In this document: positions 24,544-39,279 of the stretch, piece after piece | Numbering within the stretch: position 1 is the stretch's first letter | How the letters are laid out: every line of letters starts with the position of its first letter | From: Panax quinquefolius | Taxonomy: Eukaryota; Streptophyta; Magnoliopsida; Apiales; Araliaceae | DNA length: 64,000 nucleotides | Direction: 5' to 3' | Assembly: GCA_020205615.1 (NCBI GenBank) | Contig: CM035171.1 | Span: 27,823,105 to 27,887,104, forward strand | Position numbers and translations under genes: made by a program | Notes under the pieces: generated by a model | The model's database searches: none | What the model saw: only the letters and a program-made list of their open reading frames with translations | Told to the model about the DNA's origin: nothing

Positions 24544-24772
24544 CGCGCGAATTATTTATGGTATGTAGTGAATGAGAATAAAGGAATATATGGAAAAAAT
24601 CTCATGTTTTGATATAAATATTAATCATTGCAAAATATTAACAATTGATCCATGTTACTTTAGCGGTCGTATGACCAAAATTTCAAATGTGAGGTTCTCG
24701 AGTTCAAATATATGCAAAGGCAATTTTTGGAAAAATTTAATCAACATAGGCAATTTTTGGAAAAATTTAATC
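24129..24772. repeat. Inverted-repeat element around (TTA)n, U4
   Basis: Arms are about 24129-24290 and 24590-24772; the TTA run is at 24366-24543. Confidence 0.65.
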
Positions 24773-25185
24773 AAACAAACATGTGAGGGATAGTTTAGCT
24801 AGGTTTCAACCTAAGACCTATGAGTTTTGGGCCATCAAGCTACCACTAAGTCATTCTAATTTATTCGATTAACCAAACTAACGCCATAACTTGTAGCGGT
24901 AGAATGATGTAACACATGAGCAAATGAGGGTAAATGAGTAATTTCTCGTGTCGCTTCTGATGCAGTAGCAGCGGGGAGGAAATCTTTTTCAATCCGTGAC
25001 ATCTAATGTTGCGATCAACGATATAGATTATGGTTGTTGAAATAGTACCCGTGACAACCGATTGCCAAGCATGTTAGTTCCGGGCCTCCGACCCAAATAA
25101 AACCAATCTTATCAAACCTGATTATTATATCTATGTTTCCCAATGTTTCCTATTTCTAGATAGAAGTAGGATATACTTACAAGTA

Positions 25186-25453
25186 CTCCTCACTCCAAAA
25201 AATGAAAGTGATGATTGATTTTATGCGAAATTAAAAAATGTCAAATGATAAAATTATTCATATTTAAATTCTCATCTAATTGCATATTTTTTATATACAT
25301 GGCTAGTGATATTTTATAAATAATAAAAATATGACATTTAATACTAAGGATATTACACACAAATTATTATAAAAAATAGATTATTTAATATAAGTAAATA
25401 TTTAACTTGAGATTACATAAAATAATAAGAACTTTTATTCTTAGGCGGAGGAG
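25186..25453. mobile_element. Stowaway-like MITE, U4
   Basis: Starts CTCCTCACTCC, ends GGCGGAGGAG, flanked by TA (25184-25185, 25454-25455). Confidence 0.85.
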
Positions 25454-26229
25454 TAACTTAAATCATGAACATATTTTTAAGTCCGTAAACAAAACATAAA
25501 AATAAGAATAGTAATGGTATACCCCTAGCTATTTCTAGTTCACCTTTAACCTTTTTTCTAAATATATTATAAAATTAAATTATAATACTTATCGGTTTAA
25601 GATAAAACATAAAAGATGAAGAAAAATTTATTATGTTTTATGAACTAGAATGAGAATAAAGTTATTTAAAAATAACTTTTAAGTCATTCTTAATAAGTTA
25701 GTTTGACCCCATATTAATGTAATATTAATTTTATCCCTATTTTATTTTAATTTTTTTTAAAATGAAATATTAAGATAAAACGTCACTTTAATTGGTGTTA
25801 GAATTTTTATTTTTATTTTTTTATAGCTAAAATCTTATATACTCCTTCATTTTCAACACCGATGATGATAGAGAATAAACATAAAAAATATATTAATATT
25901 TGTAAACAAGTACAAGATATCAAAAAATAAAAAAAAGAGATTCCTACGTTAATTAAAGTGATGTTACATCTTACTCTTTTTTATAAATTTGCTTTATAAA
26001 AATTTTTTAAAAAAAACTACAAAAAAATGTTTATTTCCCACGAAACCAATTCTATCGGAATAAACCTTCCTTTTACTTCGTCATCTCCTTGCCCTCACTC
26101 TCTCTCTCTCTCCTCTTCTTTCAACAATTTGTATAAAAAAAACCTTCTCCTTAATGAAGAGATCCGACGACAACTCCTTCAACTCCCCTAGAAGTAGATC
26201 GGTGTTTGGACTTCATAGTAGTAGATTGT

Positions 26230-26756
26230 GGCGAAAACTCAATCGGCAAAACACCAAGAGTCGTGGTCATTACCTCCCGCAAAGGCGATGTTGGCAAAAC
26301 CACTACCACCGCTTGACATCGGCCTTTCCTCGCCACTTGCTTTCTCCATCGTCGCCATTATCGACGCCGACGCCGGCCTCATGACCTTGACCTCCTCATT
26401 GGACTCGAAAACAGCGTCGACTACACTCGTTGAAGTCCTCAACGATGATTGCCATGTGAAACAAGCCCTAGTTACGCCACAAACATTTTTCCAACTTCGA
26501 ATTACTCTTTATTTCCAAGCCCCGATCTAAACTCCCAATTGGGTTTGGTGGAAAAGCCCTAGTTTGGCTAATGGACGCCTTAAAAGACCTCCAAGAGGGC
26601 TCCCCTGATTTCATTTTAATCGATTACACGGCTAGGATTGATCTTTGGGTTCATAACAGCAATCACACCGTGAATGAGGCTATTTTGGTAACAACGCTTG
26701 GACATCACGCGGCATTGCGTGATGTTGGCAGGTTACAAGCTTCTAAGAATGCTTCA
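26230..26756 (+). pseudogene. MinD fragment, U4
   Basis: The P-loop is in frame but reads RKGDVGKT, with Arg where Gly is expected. The sequence after TTTT is altered. The stretch from LPIGFGGKALVWLMDALKDL to SPDFILIDY is clean. Confidence 0.87.
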
Positions 26757-26902
26757 AGTTAAAGGTAAGGCATTGACCAACTCGGATCATTTCGTTGTTT
26801 GTCGAAACTCATTAATTTATTGTGGATGTCCCATTGAAACAAAGTAATGAGTTTTCTCGTCCACATTACTCGTATTATATTTGAGTTTAGTTCTTCTTGC
26901 AG

Positions 26903-27076
26903 CGAAAATTGTCATTTTATTGGTTGGAATGTGTGGACCACCCAGGCAATAATTTGTGGTTAGAGCTCATATGTTAGAGAGTGGGATTACGCGAGATTTA
27001 GACAGATTAGCGATAAGTGCTTGTTATTTTTTTGATGTGTGACATGGATCAAATTAGTGGTCTTATAGCAGCAAAG
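26903..27076 (+). pseudogene. Serine hydroxymethyltransferase exon fragment, U4
   Basis: A clean acceptor TTCTTGCAG precedes it. WTTQAIICG and [13 protein letters not shown] blocks are present. The DKCGAV segment is altered. The exon ends GCAAAG with GTGAAATATTC after it. Confidence 0.78.
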
Positions 27077-27333
27077 GTGAAATATTCATGTTTAAACTGA
27101 AAAGAATTTGTGCTTTAGCTTGTTTACGCATGTCTTGCTTGAAATTTAATTTCTTTTGTTAACCTTATGAATAATCTATTAGTTTTGTGTTAGCTATGGT
27201 TTATAATTTGAGAATCAAAGTAGTACACCGTAAACAACTATAAAATAAAAAAATGAGAATCAAGATGCGCTTTGTTGGAAAAGTCACTAGATGAATGTGT
27301 GGAATCATTGATTCTGATTATTTTTGGGTTTCA

Positions 27334-27964
27334 TTAGGACATTGATCTTCGGGTCCTCCAATATCTAAACCATTCATTTCAACAATGGCTTTCCAATAGT
27401 CGACTTTTAGTAGTCGATTATTACGCTTATTTTTAATAGTACAAGCTTGACATTGATCCTTATGTAATTATCGTCGATTCGAGAATAGATTTCTACGCCA
27501 AGTCTTCCTCCGCACTTGATTACGAATCACTTCTTTGGATAAATAATTAAGAATTTTTTGTTGAATGTCTTCTTCAAGGGACATTTCATTCAGTTTCTGT
27601 TTCAATTTTGATTTACATTTATTAGCAAAATGTCATGGTTTACCACATTTATAACACTGGACTTTAGATTTATCTTTTTTACTATTGTTCCTTCTTTTCT
27701 TAGTGGTTTTTTCAGGGGTTTTGTTCTTAGATTTCTTAGAAGAACGTCTTGATGGTATAGAGTGCTTGAAATCACATTATTTTTAGCCTTATTGGGATCT
27801 TTGTAATTTTGTATCATAAGAGAATTGGTCACAAAATTCTCTTATCTCATGTCTTTTTAGTGAAATTACATTTGTTTCATTAATTGTTGGAGTTTCATAT
27901 CATTAGGACATTGATCTTTGGGTCCTCCAATATCTAAACCATTCATTTCAACAATGGCTTTTCA
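27334..27964 (-). pseudogene. Pararetrovirus coat-protein fragment (minus strand), U4
   Basis: Minus-strand Lys/Arg-rich stretch (NLRTKPLKKPLRKEG in a shifted frame) and the zinc-knuckle block with its stop. The acidic region downstream is partly readable. Confidence 0.73.
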
Positions 27965-28457
27965 ATTATTAAATGTGTTTTAAAATTTTAGGATGATCTT
28001 TTGAATCAAAGACTTTTTAATCCGAGTTGATTGCTTTCACCGCAAAATGTATATTTAAAAAGATGTTCGTAATTTAGCATCTAAAGAGATATTTGCAACT
28101 TTGGCGAGTACTTTATCCAGTATTTGACTTTGATATTGAATATATCAAAGGAAAAAGCGAATTCTTTACCGATTTTCTAACCCGAGAATATTTTCAGGAA
28201 TGACTAGTAGAATCATGTGGCTGGCCATCGGTAGTAGGCGAAAGCTAATTTATACTATCTGAAATTCCGGCCATTAAATACTCGATCCAACATTTCTTCT
28301 TATTCTTCTAGCCATCTAACAAAGAAAGGATGTTCTCCTATTACCCGAACAAAGACATTCCCAACAAAAATACTGGAAGAAACAAAGTATTGATCATTGA
28401 ATGTAATGATGAGAAATGGATGAAAGATCCATGGAGATAAAGAGACGTTATTTAACG
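27962..28457 (+). pseudogene. Pararetrovirus RNase H end plus ORF2 start, U5
   Basis: RNase H tail readable near FDFDIEYIKG. The ATGA overlap is near 28200. The left palindrome arm is about 28347-28457. Confidence 0.75.
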
Positions 28458-28464
28458 ATCGTCG

Positions 28465-28770
28465 GGTAGTATGGGGAATAATACCCCAATTAGCAAGAGG
28501 CATGATGCTCTTGACGGTTGTTTCTTGTATTGGATTGGACTAGTGATTTTGATGGATCATAGGCGTGTGCTTAATGTCCATGGATCTTTATTTCAAGGAT
28601 AATTTGCTCGTAAACATAAATGCGATCTTGATTGAAGCAGGGAGGAGGCGTGGAGTCGTTAAATAACGTCTCTTTATCTCCCATGGATCTTTCATCCATT
28701 TCTCATCATTACGCTCGATGATCAATCTCTGCTTTCTTAGTATTTTTTTGTTGGGAATGTCTTTGTTCGA
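28465..28770 (-). pseudogene. Pararetrovirus ORF2 piece, inverted, U5
   Basis: Minus-strand segment with PLANWGI and the DPWEIKRRY region; the right arm, about 28654-28768, is degraded at its outer end. Confidence 0.72.
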
Positions 28771-28853
28771 TGATCAATCTTGTTTCAAAAGAAATAAAAT
28801 TTCTTACTACGTGAGCAGTAGAATTTTACAACCTTCTTTCTGAAACGAAGATA

Positions 28854-29377
<524 letters not shown>

Positions 29378-30132
29378 CTACTACTTCGCATACCCACATT
29401 ATAACCTTATTTAATGTTAATGTTTATTTAAACATTTAGTTCCTTTCTCGGTTTAAACACAATTAGATATTCAACCGTTTATGTATTACAATTACATATG
29501 AACTTATTGTACTACTTGGTACCTTATATTAACATAATGTACTCTTATCCTATGTTTTATTAATGTCACACATATAACATTAATGTATCAATTCAATCTT
29601 CAGAGAAATTAACCAACTTAATCGATCATTTGGCAAGCAATTGCTTGATTTATCTTCTTCACTGAACGGGCAGCCTTGTTGTCTTAGTACCACTTACTGA
29701 GCGCAATTTGGTTTAGCTTTAATTCAGTGTTAACTTTTATCACCATATTTGTTTTACATGACATGTATTCGTCTCACACGAGTGACATTGCTAATCTAAG
29801 AGTGTGTTCATTACTTATATGAAATCACATTGCTCAAACACGTTAATCTTCTTAATTCCCTTTTTAACTCGCTTAGTGAATTTCCTCATTTCACATCATG
29901 CCACACAAGGCATTCCACCATTCTCATTGTCAAATTCACACTTCTTAATACGCATTAATCTAGTGCAACTCAATTGAATTAATCAACTTACAAAACATTA
30001 ACACTTATATTCACATAAATATTATTTCCATTAATATATTTATTTAATAACACGTGGAAATTCTCGGGTATTATAGCACACGTGGCGTCTACGTGGCAAA
30101 CGTGGCATGTATATTTCTTGACGTGGCGTACA

Positions 30133-30463
30133 TTAAATTTTTTCAAAAAATTGTTTTTGCAAAGATTTGAATTCACAACCTCACATTTGGAATTTTGGTC
30201 ATACGATTGCTGATGCAACACGAATCAACTATTAATATCTTGCAAGGATTAATATTTATTTCAAAACATGATATTTCCCCAATATATTCCTTTCTTCTCC
30301 TTCAAATAACTAAATGTACATGAAAGTCTTGAGATACATACATAAATGTACATAACTAATTGAGTGATAATAATGATAATAATAATTATAATAATAATAT
30401 TGTTATTGTTATTGTTATTGTTATTATTATTATTATTATTAGTAGTACTATTATTATTATGAC

Positions 30464-30527
<64 letters not shown>

Positions 30528-30748
30528 ATTATTTTTATGGTATGTAGTGAATGAGAATAAAGGAATATATGGAAAAATCTCATGTTTTGATATAAATATT
30601 AATCATTGCAAAATATTAACAATTGATCCATATTACTTTAGCGGTCGTATGACCAAAATTTCAAATGTGAGGTTCTCGAGTTCAAATATGTGCAAAGGCA
30701 ATTTTTGGAAAAATTTAATCAACATAAACAATTTTTGGAAAAATTTAA
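30133..30748. repeat. Inverted-repeat element around (TTA)n, U5
   Basis: Arms are about 30133-30290 and 30570-30748; the centre, 30366-30524, carries four TTG interruptions at its left end. Confidence 0.65.
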
Positions 30749-31161
30749 TCAAACAAACATGTGAGGGATAGTTTAGCTAGGTTTCGAACCTAAGACCTAT
30801 GAGTTTTTGGGCCATCAAGCTACCACTAAGTCATTCTAATTTATTCGTTAACCAAACTACTGCCATAACTTGTAGCGGTAGACAATGTAACACATGAGCA
30901 AATGAGGGGTAAATGAGTAATTTCTCATGTCGCTACAGTCTGTAGCGGCAGGAGGAAATCTTTTTCAATCCGTGACATCTAATGTTGCGATCAACGATAT
31001 AGATTATGGTTGTTGAAATAGTACCCGTGACAACCGATTGCCAAGCGTATTAGTTAAGACCTCAAGGCCAAAATAAAACCAATCTTATCAAACCTGATTA
31101 TTATATCTATGTTTCCCAATGTTTCCTATTTCTAGATAGAAGTAGGATATACTTACAAGTA

Positions 31162-31432
31162 CTCCCTCACTCCGAAAATGAAAGTGATGATTGATTTTAT
31201 GCGAAATTAAAAAAATGTCAAATGATAAAATTATTCATATTTAAATTCTCATCTAATTGCATATTTTTATATACATGGCTAGTGATATTATATAAATAAT
31301 AAAAATATGACATTTAATACTAAGGATATTACGCACAAATTATTATAAAAAAAATAGATTATTTAATATAAGTAAATATTTAACTTGAGATTACATAAAA
31401 TAATAAGAACTTTTATTCTTAGACGGAGGGAG
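31162..31432. mobile_element. Stowaway-like MITE, U5 (best-preserved ends)
   Basis: Starts CTCCCTCACTCCG and ends ACGGAGGGAG, which is the closest match in the window to the Stowaway terminus. TA flanks lie at 31160-31161 and 31433-31434. The length is 271 bp and there is no coding capacity. Confidence 0.9.
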
Positions 31433-32210
31433 TAACTTAAATCATGAACATATTTTAAAGTCCGAAAACAAAACATAAAAATAAGAATAGTAATGGTATA
31501 CCCCTAGCTATTTCTAGTTCACCTTTAACCTTTTTCTAAATATATTATAAAATTAAATTATAATACTATCGGTTTTAAGATAAAACATAAAAGATGAAGA
31601 AAAATTTATTATGTTTTATGAACTAGAAACGAGAATAAAGTTATTTAAAAATAACTTTTAAGTCATTCTTAATAAGTTAGTTTGACCCCATATTAATGTA
31701 ATATTAATTTTATCCCTATTTTATTTTAATTTTTTTTAAAAATGAAATATTAAGATAAAACGTCACTTTAATTGGTGTTAGAATTTTTATTTTTATTTTT
31801 TTATAAATTTGAAATCTTATATACTCCTTCATTTTCAACACCAATGATAGAGAATAAACATAAAAAATATTAATATTTGTAAACAAGTACAAGATATCAA
31901 AAAATAAAAAAAAAGAGATTCCTACGTTAATTAAAGTGATGTTACATCTTACTCTTTTTATAAATTTGCTTTATAAAAATTTTTAAAAAAAACTACAAAA
32001 AAATGTTTATTTCCCATTTAAAACCAATTCTATCTAATAAACCTTCCTTTTACTTCATCATCTCCTTGCCCTCACTCTCTCTCTCTCTCTCTTCTTTCAA
32101 CAATGTATAAAAAAAACCCTTCTCCTTAACAGAGATCCGACGACAACTCCCTTGACTCCCTAGAAGTAGATCGGTGGTTTGGACTTCATAGTAGTAGTAG
32201 ATTGTGGCGG

Positions 32211-32725
32211 CGAAACTCATCGGCAAACACCAAGAGTCGTGGTCATTACCTCCGTGAAAAGGCGATGTTGGCAAAACCACTACCACCGCCAACATCGCCT
32301 TTCCTCGCCTACCAGCTTCTCCATCGTCGCCATTAGCGTCGGCGCCGGCCTCGCAACCTTGACCTCCTCATTGGACTCGAAAACAGCGTCGACTACACTC
32401 GTTGAAGTCCTCAACGATGATTGCCGCTGTAACAAGCCCTAGTTAAGCCACAAACATTTTTCCAACTTGAATTACTCTTTATTTCCAAGCCCCGATCTAA
32501 ACTCCCAATTGGGTTTGGTGGAAAAGCCTAGTTTGGCTAATGGGCGCCTTTAAAAGACCTCCAAGAGGGCTCCCCGATTTCATTTTAATCGATTACACTG
32601 CTGGGATTGATCTTTGGGTTCATAACGGCAATCACACCGTGAATGAGGCTATTTTGGTAACAACGCCGCACATCATCACGATCAAGCGTGATCTTGGCAG
32701 GTTCTGAGCTTCTAAGAATGCTTCA
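32211..32725 (+). pseudogene. MinD fragment, U5
   Basis: The P-loop is frameshifted (TCCGTGAAAAGGCGATG). The block from [16 protein letters not shown] onward is readable in the alternative frame created by the shared frameshift. Confidence 0.85.
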
Positions 32726-32871
32726 GTTAAAGGTAAGGCATTGACCAACTCTGGGATCATTTGCGTTGTTTGTCGAACTCATTAATTTATTGTGGATGTC
32801 CCATTGAAACAAAGTAATGAGTTTTCTCGTCACATTACTCGTATTATATTTGAGTTTAGTTCTTCTTGCAG

Positions 32872-33048
32872 CGAAAATTGTCATTTTATTGGTTGGAATG
32901 TGTGGACCACCCAGTGAATAATTTGTGGTTAGAGCTCATATGTTGTAGAGAGTGGGATTACGCGAGATTTGGGCAGATTCTTTGATAAGTCTTGTTATTT
33001 GTTTTGATGTGTGACATGGATCAAATTAGTGGTCTTATAGCAGCAAAG
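32872..33048 (+). pseudogene. Serine hydroxymethyltransferase exon fragment, U5
   Basis: Clean acceptor TTCTTGCAG and donor-side GCAAAG/GTGAAA; the middle (FRQIADKCG) is altered. Confidence 0.77.
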
Positions 33049-33311
33049 GTGAAATATTCATGTTTAAACTGAAAAGAATTTGTGCTTTAGCTTGTTTACG
33101 CATGTCTTGCTTGAAATTTAATTTCTTTTGTTAACCTTATGAATAATCTATTAGTTTTGTGTTAGCTATGGTTTATAATTTGAGAATCTGAAAGTAGTAC
33201 ACTGTAAACAACTATAAAATAAAAAAAATGAGAATCAAGATGCAGTTTGTTGGAAAAGTCAGCTAGATGAATGTGTGGAATCATTGATTTACAGTTATTT
33301 TTGGGTTTCTG

Positions 33312-33927
33312 TTAGGACATTGATACTGGGTCCTCCAATATCTAAACCATTCATTTCAACAATGGCTTTCCAATAGTCAGCTTTAGTAGTCGTATTACAG
33401 TTATTTTTAATAGTACAAGCTTGACATTGATCCTTAATGTAATTATCGTCGATTCGAGAATAGATTTACGCCAAGTCTTCCTCTCGCACTTGATTACGAA
33501 TCACTTCTTTGGATAAATAATTAAGAATTTTTGTTGAATGTCTTCTTGAGGACATTTCATTCGGTTTTCGCTTCAATTTTGATTTACATTTATTAGCAAA
33601 ATGTCATGGTTTACCACATTTATAACATTGGACTTTAGATTTATCTTTTTACTATTGTTCCTTCTTTTCTTAGTGGTTTTTTCGGGGTTTTGTTCTTAGA
33701 TTTCTTAGAAGAACGTCTTGAAGGTATAGAGTGCTTGAAATCATTATTTTTAGCCTTATTGGGATACTGTAATTTTGTATCATAAGAGAATTGGTCACAA
33801 AATTCTCTTATCTCATGTCTTTTAGTGAAATTCTGTTGTTTCATTAATTGTTGGAGTTTCATATCATTAGGACATTGATACTGGGTCCTCCAATATCTAA
33901 ACCATTCATTTCAACAATGGCTTTTCA
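33312..33927 (-). pseudogene. Pararetrovirus coat-protein fragment (minus strand), U5
   Basis: The minus-strand N-terminal block MKLQQLMKQQNFTKR and EFCDQFSYDTKLQYPNKAKN is open. The Lys-rich stretch SKKSKNKTPKKP and the zinc-knuckle block follow. Confidence 0.76.
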
Positions 33928-34427
33928 ATTATTAAATGTGTTTTAAAATTTTAGGATGATCTTTTGAATCAGCACTTTTTAATCCGAGTTGATTGCTCAA
34001 ATTTGCCAAAAAGAGATATTTAAAAAGATGTTCGAAATTTAGCATCTAAATGATATATTTGCAACTTTGGCGAGTACTTTATCCAGTATTTGACTTTGAT
34101 ATTGAATATATCAAAGGAAAATGTAATTCTTTACCGATTTTCTAACCCGAGAATATTTTCGGGAATGACCAAGAGAATCTGTGGGTCAGCACAATGAGGT
34201 CGGTAGTAGAAGCGAACTAATTTATACTTATCTGAAATTCCGTCATTAAATACTCGATCCAACATTTCTTCTGACTTCTTCTAGCCATCTAACGATGAAA
34301 GGATGTTCTCCTATTACGAACGGACATTCCCAACAAAAATACGGAAGAAAGCAGTATTGATCATTGAGCGTAATGATGAGAAATGGATGAAAGATCCATG
34401 GGAGATAAAGAGACGTTATTTAACGAT
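33925..34427 (+). pseudogene. Pararetrovirus RNase H end plus ORF2 start, U6
   Basis: RNase H tail traceable, altered at most CAG/CTG sites. The left palindrome arm is about 34318-34427, with its outer end shortened. Confidence 0.75.
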
Positions 34428-34436
34428 CGTCGGGTA

Positions 34437-34735
34437 GTATGGGAATAATACCCCAATTAGCAAGAGGCATGATGCTCTTGACGGTTGTTTTACCGTATTG
34501 GATTGGACTAGTTGATTTTGATGGATCATGAGCGTGTCTTAATGTCCATGGATCTTTATTTCAAGGATAATTTGCTCATAAACATAGCGATCTTGATTGA
34601 AGCAGGAGAGAGACGTGGAGTCGTTAAATAACGCCTCTTTATCTCCCATGGATCTTTCATCCATTTCTCATCATTCTGTTCAATGATCAATACTGTTTCT
34701 TACGTATTTTTGTTGGGAATGTACTGTTCAATGAT
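34437..34735 (-). pseudogene. Pararetrovirus ORF2 piece, inverted, U6
   Basis: Minus-strand ORF2 segment; the right arm is 34619-34729. A plus-strand protease/RT stub follows to 34816. Confidence 0.73.
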
Positions 34736-34816
34736 CAATACTGTTTCAAAAAGAAATAAAATTTCTTCTTCTACGAGCAGAGAGAATTTTACAACCTTCT
34801 TTACGAGAACAAGATA

Positions 34817-35342
<526 letters not shown>

Positions 35343-36105
35343 ATTTCTACTACTTTCGCATACCCACATTATAACCTTATTTAATGTTAATGTTTATTTA
35401 AACATTTAGTTCCTTTCTCAGTTTAGAACACACCGATATTCAACCGTTTATGTATTACAATTACATATGAACTTATTGTACTACTTGGTACCTTATATTA
35501 ACATAATGTACTCTTATCCTATGTTTTATTAATGTCACACATATAACATTAATGTATCAATTCGATCTTCACGGTGAAAATTAACCAACTTCAATCGATC
35601 ATTTGGCAAGCAATTGCTGCCGATTTGTCTTCTTTGAGACTACACGGTTGTTGCTTGAGTACCACTTCTGATGCTAAAGTGGTTTAGCTTTAATTCAGTG
35701 TCAACTTTTATCACCATATTTGTTTTACATGACATGTATTACTGTCCACATGAGTGACATTGCTAATCTAAGAGTGTGTTCATTACTTATATGAAATCAC
35801 ATGCTCAAACACGATTAATCTTCTTAATTCCCTTTTTAACTAGCTTAGTGAATTTCCTCATTTCACATCATGCCACACAAGGCATTCCACCATTCTCATT
35901 GTCAAATTCACACTTCTTAATACGCATTAATCTAGTGCAACTCAATTGAATTAATCAACTTACAAAACATTAACACTTATATTCACATAAATATTATTTC
36001 CATTAATATATTTATTTAATAACACGTGGAAATTCTCGGGTATTATAGCACACGTGGCGTCTACGTGGCACACGTGGCATGTATATTTCACGACGTGACG
36101 TCTCA

Positions 36106-36438
36106 TTAAATTTTTTCAAAAATTGTTTTTAAAGATTTGAACTCATGACCTCATTTTGGAATTTTGGTCATAAATATTGATTCTTGATCTGACACGAATC
36201 AACTATTAATATCTTGCGAGGATTAATATTTATTTCAAAACATGATATTTCCCCAATATATTCCTTTCTTCTCCTTTAAATAACTAAATGTACATGAAAG
36301 TCTTGAGATACATACATAAATGTACATAACTAATTGAGTGATAATAATGATAATAATAATTATAATAATAATATTGTTATTGTTATTGTTATTGTTATTA
36401 TTATTATTATTATTATTATTAGTACTATTATTATTATG

Positions 36439-36506
<68 letters not shown>

Positions 36507-36730
36507 CGCGCAATTATTTATGGTATGTAGTGAATGAGAATAAAGGAATATATGGAAAAAATCTCATGTTTTGATATAAATATTAATCATTGCAAAATAT
36601 TAACAGTTGATCCATGTTACTTTAGCGGTCATATGACCAAAATTTCAAATGTGAGGTTCTGAGTTCAAATATGTGCAAAGGCAATTTTTTGGAAAAATTT
36701 AATCAACATAGGCAATTTTTTGGAAAAATT
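36106..36730. repeat. Inverted-repeat element around (TTA)n, U6
   Basis: Arms are about 36106-36260 and 36550-36730; the centre is at 36340-36506. Confidence 0.65.
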
Positions 36731-37146
36731 TAATCAAACAAACATGTGAGGGATAGTTTAGCTAGGTTTCGAACCTAAGACCTATGAGTTTTTGGGCCAT
36801 CAAGCTACCACTAAGTCATTCTAATTTATTCGTTAACCAAACTACTGCCATAACTTGTAGCGGTAGACAATGTAACACATGAGCAAATGAGGGGCAAATG
36901 AGTAATTTCTCATGTCGCTACAGTCTGTAGCGGCAGGAGAAAATCTTTTTCAATCCGTGACATCTAATGTTGCGATCAACGATATAGATTATGGTTGTTG
37001 AAATAGTACCCGTGACAACCGATTGCCAAGCATGTTAGTTCCGGGCCTCCGACCCAAATAAAACCAATCTTATCAAACCTGATTATTATATCTATGTTTC
37101 CCAATGTTTCCTATTTCTAGATAGAAGTAGGATATACTTACAAGTA

Positions 37147-37415
37147 CTCCCTCACTCCGAAAATGAAAGTGATGATTGATTTTATGCGAAATTAAAAAAA
37201 TGTCAAATGATAAAATTATTCATATTTAAATTCTCATCTAATTGCATATTTTTATATACATGGCTAGTGATATTATATAAATAATAAAAATATGACATTT
37301 AATACTAAGGATATTACACACAAATTATTATAAAAAAATAGATTATTTAATATAAGTAAATATTTAACTTGAGATTACATAAAATAATAAGAACTTTTAT
37401 TCTTAGACGGAGGAG
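37147..37415. mobile_element. Stowaway-like MITE, U6
   Basis: Starts CTCCCTCACTCCG, ends ACGGAGGAG, flanked by TA (37145-37146, 37416-37417). Confidence 0.88.
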
Positions 37416-38180
37416 TAACTTAAATCATGAACATATTTTTAAGTCCGAAAACAAAACATAAAAATAAGAATAGTAATGGTATACCCCTAGCTATTTCTAG
37501 TTCACCTTTAACCTTTTTCTAAATATATTATAAAATTAAATTATAATACTATCGGTTTAAGATAAAACATAAAAGATGAAGAAAAATTTATTATGTTTTA
37601 TGAACTAGAATGAATAAAGTTATTTAAAATAACTTTTAAGTCATTCTTAATAAGTTAGTTTGACCCCATATTAATGTAATATTAATTTTATCCTATTTTA
37701 TTTTAATTTTTTTAAAATGAAATATTAAGATAAAACGTCACTTTAATTGGTGTTAGAATTTTTATTTTTATTTTTTTATAGTTGAAATCTTATATACTCC
37801 TTCATTTTCAACAATCGATGATAGAGAATAAACATAAAAAAATATTAATATTTGTAAACAAGTACAAGATATCAAAAAATAAAAAAAAGAGATTCCTACG
37901 TTAATTAAAGTGATGTTACATCTTACTCTTTTTTATAAATTTGCTTTATAAAAAATTTTAAAAAATTACAAAAAATGTTTATTTCCCACGAAACCAATTC
38001 TATCTAATAAACCTTCCTTTTACTTCGTCATCTCCTTACCTCACTCTCTCTCTCTCTCTCCTCTTCTTTCAACAATCAGATAAAAAAACCCTTCTCCTTA
38101 ATAAGAGATCCGACGACAACTCCCTTCAACTCCCTAGAAGTAAATCGGTGGTTTGGACTTCATAGTAGTAGATTGTGGCG

Positions 38181-38699
38181 TAAACTCAATTGGCAAAACA
38201 CCAAGAGTCGTGGTCATTACCTCCCAAGAAAGGCGATGTTGGCAAAACCACTACCACCGCCAACATCGCCTTTCCCTCGCCCACTGCTTCTCCATCGTCG
38301 CCATTGACGTCGACGCCGACCTCCGCATGACCTTGACCTCCTCATTGGACTCGAAAACCGCGTCAACTACACTCGTTGAAGTCCTCAACGATGATTGCCG
38401 CCTTGAACAAGCCCTAGTTCGCCACAAACATTTTTCCAACTTCGAATTACTCTTTATTTCCAAGCCCCGATCTAAACTCCCAATTGGGTTTGGTGGAAAA
38501 GCCCTAGTTTGGCTAATGGACGCCTTAAAAGACCTCCAAGAGGGCTCCCCTGATTTCATTTTAATCGATTACCTGGCTAGGATTGATGCTGGGTTCATAA
38601 CGGCAATCACACCGGCGAATGAGGCTATTTTGGTAACAACGCCAGACATCACGGCATTGCGTGATCTTGACGAAATTCTGAGCTTCTAAGAATGCTTCG
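38181..38699 (+). pseudogene. MinD fragment, U6 (cleanest 3' part)
   Basis: A 178-codon frame crosses this copy, but its first third is in the wrong frame because the P-loop codons are shifted. From LVEVLNDDC onward it is MinD: SNFELLFISKPRSKLPIGF, ALVWLMDALKDLQEGSPD, ILIDYLARIDAGFITAIT and PANEAILVTTPDITALRD. The normal DCPAGIDAGF motif reads DYLARIDAGF here. The reading stops a few codons later, where homology to MinD also fades. About 190 of the roughly 320 residues usual for plant MinD are represented. Confidence 0.9.
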
Positions 38700-38846
38700 A
38701 GTTAAAGGTAAGGCATTGACCAACTCTGGATCATTTGCGTTGTTTGTCAGAACTCATTAATTTATTGTGGATGTCCCATTGAAACAAAGTAATGAGTTTT
38801 CTCGTCACATTACTCGTATTATATTTGAGTTTAGTTCTTCTTGCAG

Positions 38847-39018
38847 CGAAAATTGTCATTTTATTGGTTGGAATGTGTGGACCACCCAGGCAATAATTTG
38901 TGGTTAGAGCTCATATGTTAGAGAGTGGGATTACGCGAGATTTAGACAGATTGCTGATAAGTGCGGCGCTGTTTTGATGTGTGACATGGATCAAATTAGT
39001 GGTCTTATAGCAGCAAAG
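38847..39018 (+). pseudogene. Serine hydroxymethyltransferase exon fragment, U6
   Basis: At 172 bp, this has the same length as U8, with the clean acceptor and donor sides. [14 protein letters not shown] and [14 protein letters not shown] are in one frame except for one altered site. Confidence 0.83.
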
Positions 39019-39279
39019 GTGAAATATTCATGTTTAAACTGAAAAGAATTTGTGCTTTAGCTTGTTTACGCATGTCTTGCTTGAAATTTAATTTCTTTTG
39101 TTAACCTTATGAATAATCTATTAGTTTTGTGTTAGCTATGGTTTATAATTTGAGAATCTGAAAGTAGTACACTGTAAACAACTATAAAATAAAAAAAATG
39201 AGAATCAAGATGCGCTTTGTTGGAAAAGTCACTAGATGAATGTGTGGAATCATTGATTCTGATTATTTTTGGGTTTACA

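Noticed and set aside
38251..38559. Minus-strand frames of 100-133 codons over the MinD fragments (also 20221-20622, 44124-44525, 50140-50541)
   Set aside because: They are antisense to a clearly recognisable plus-strand MinD sequence and exist only because that stretch is GC-rich.
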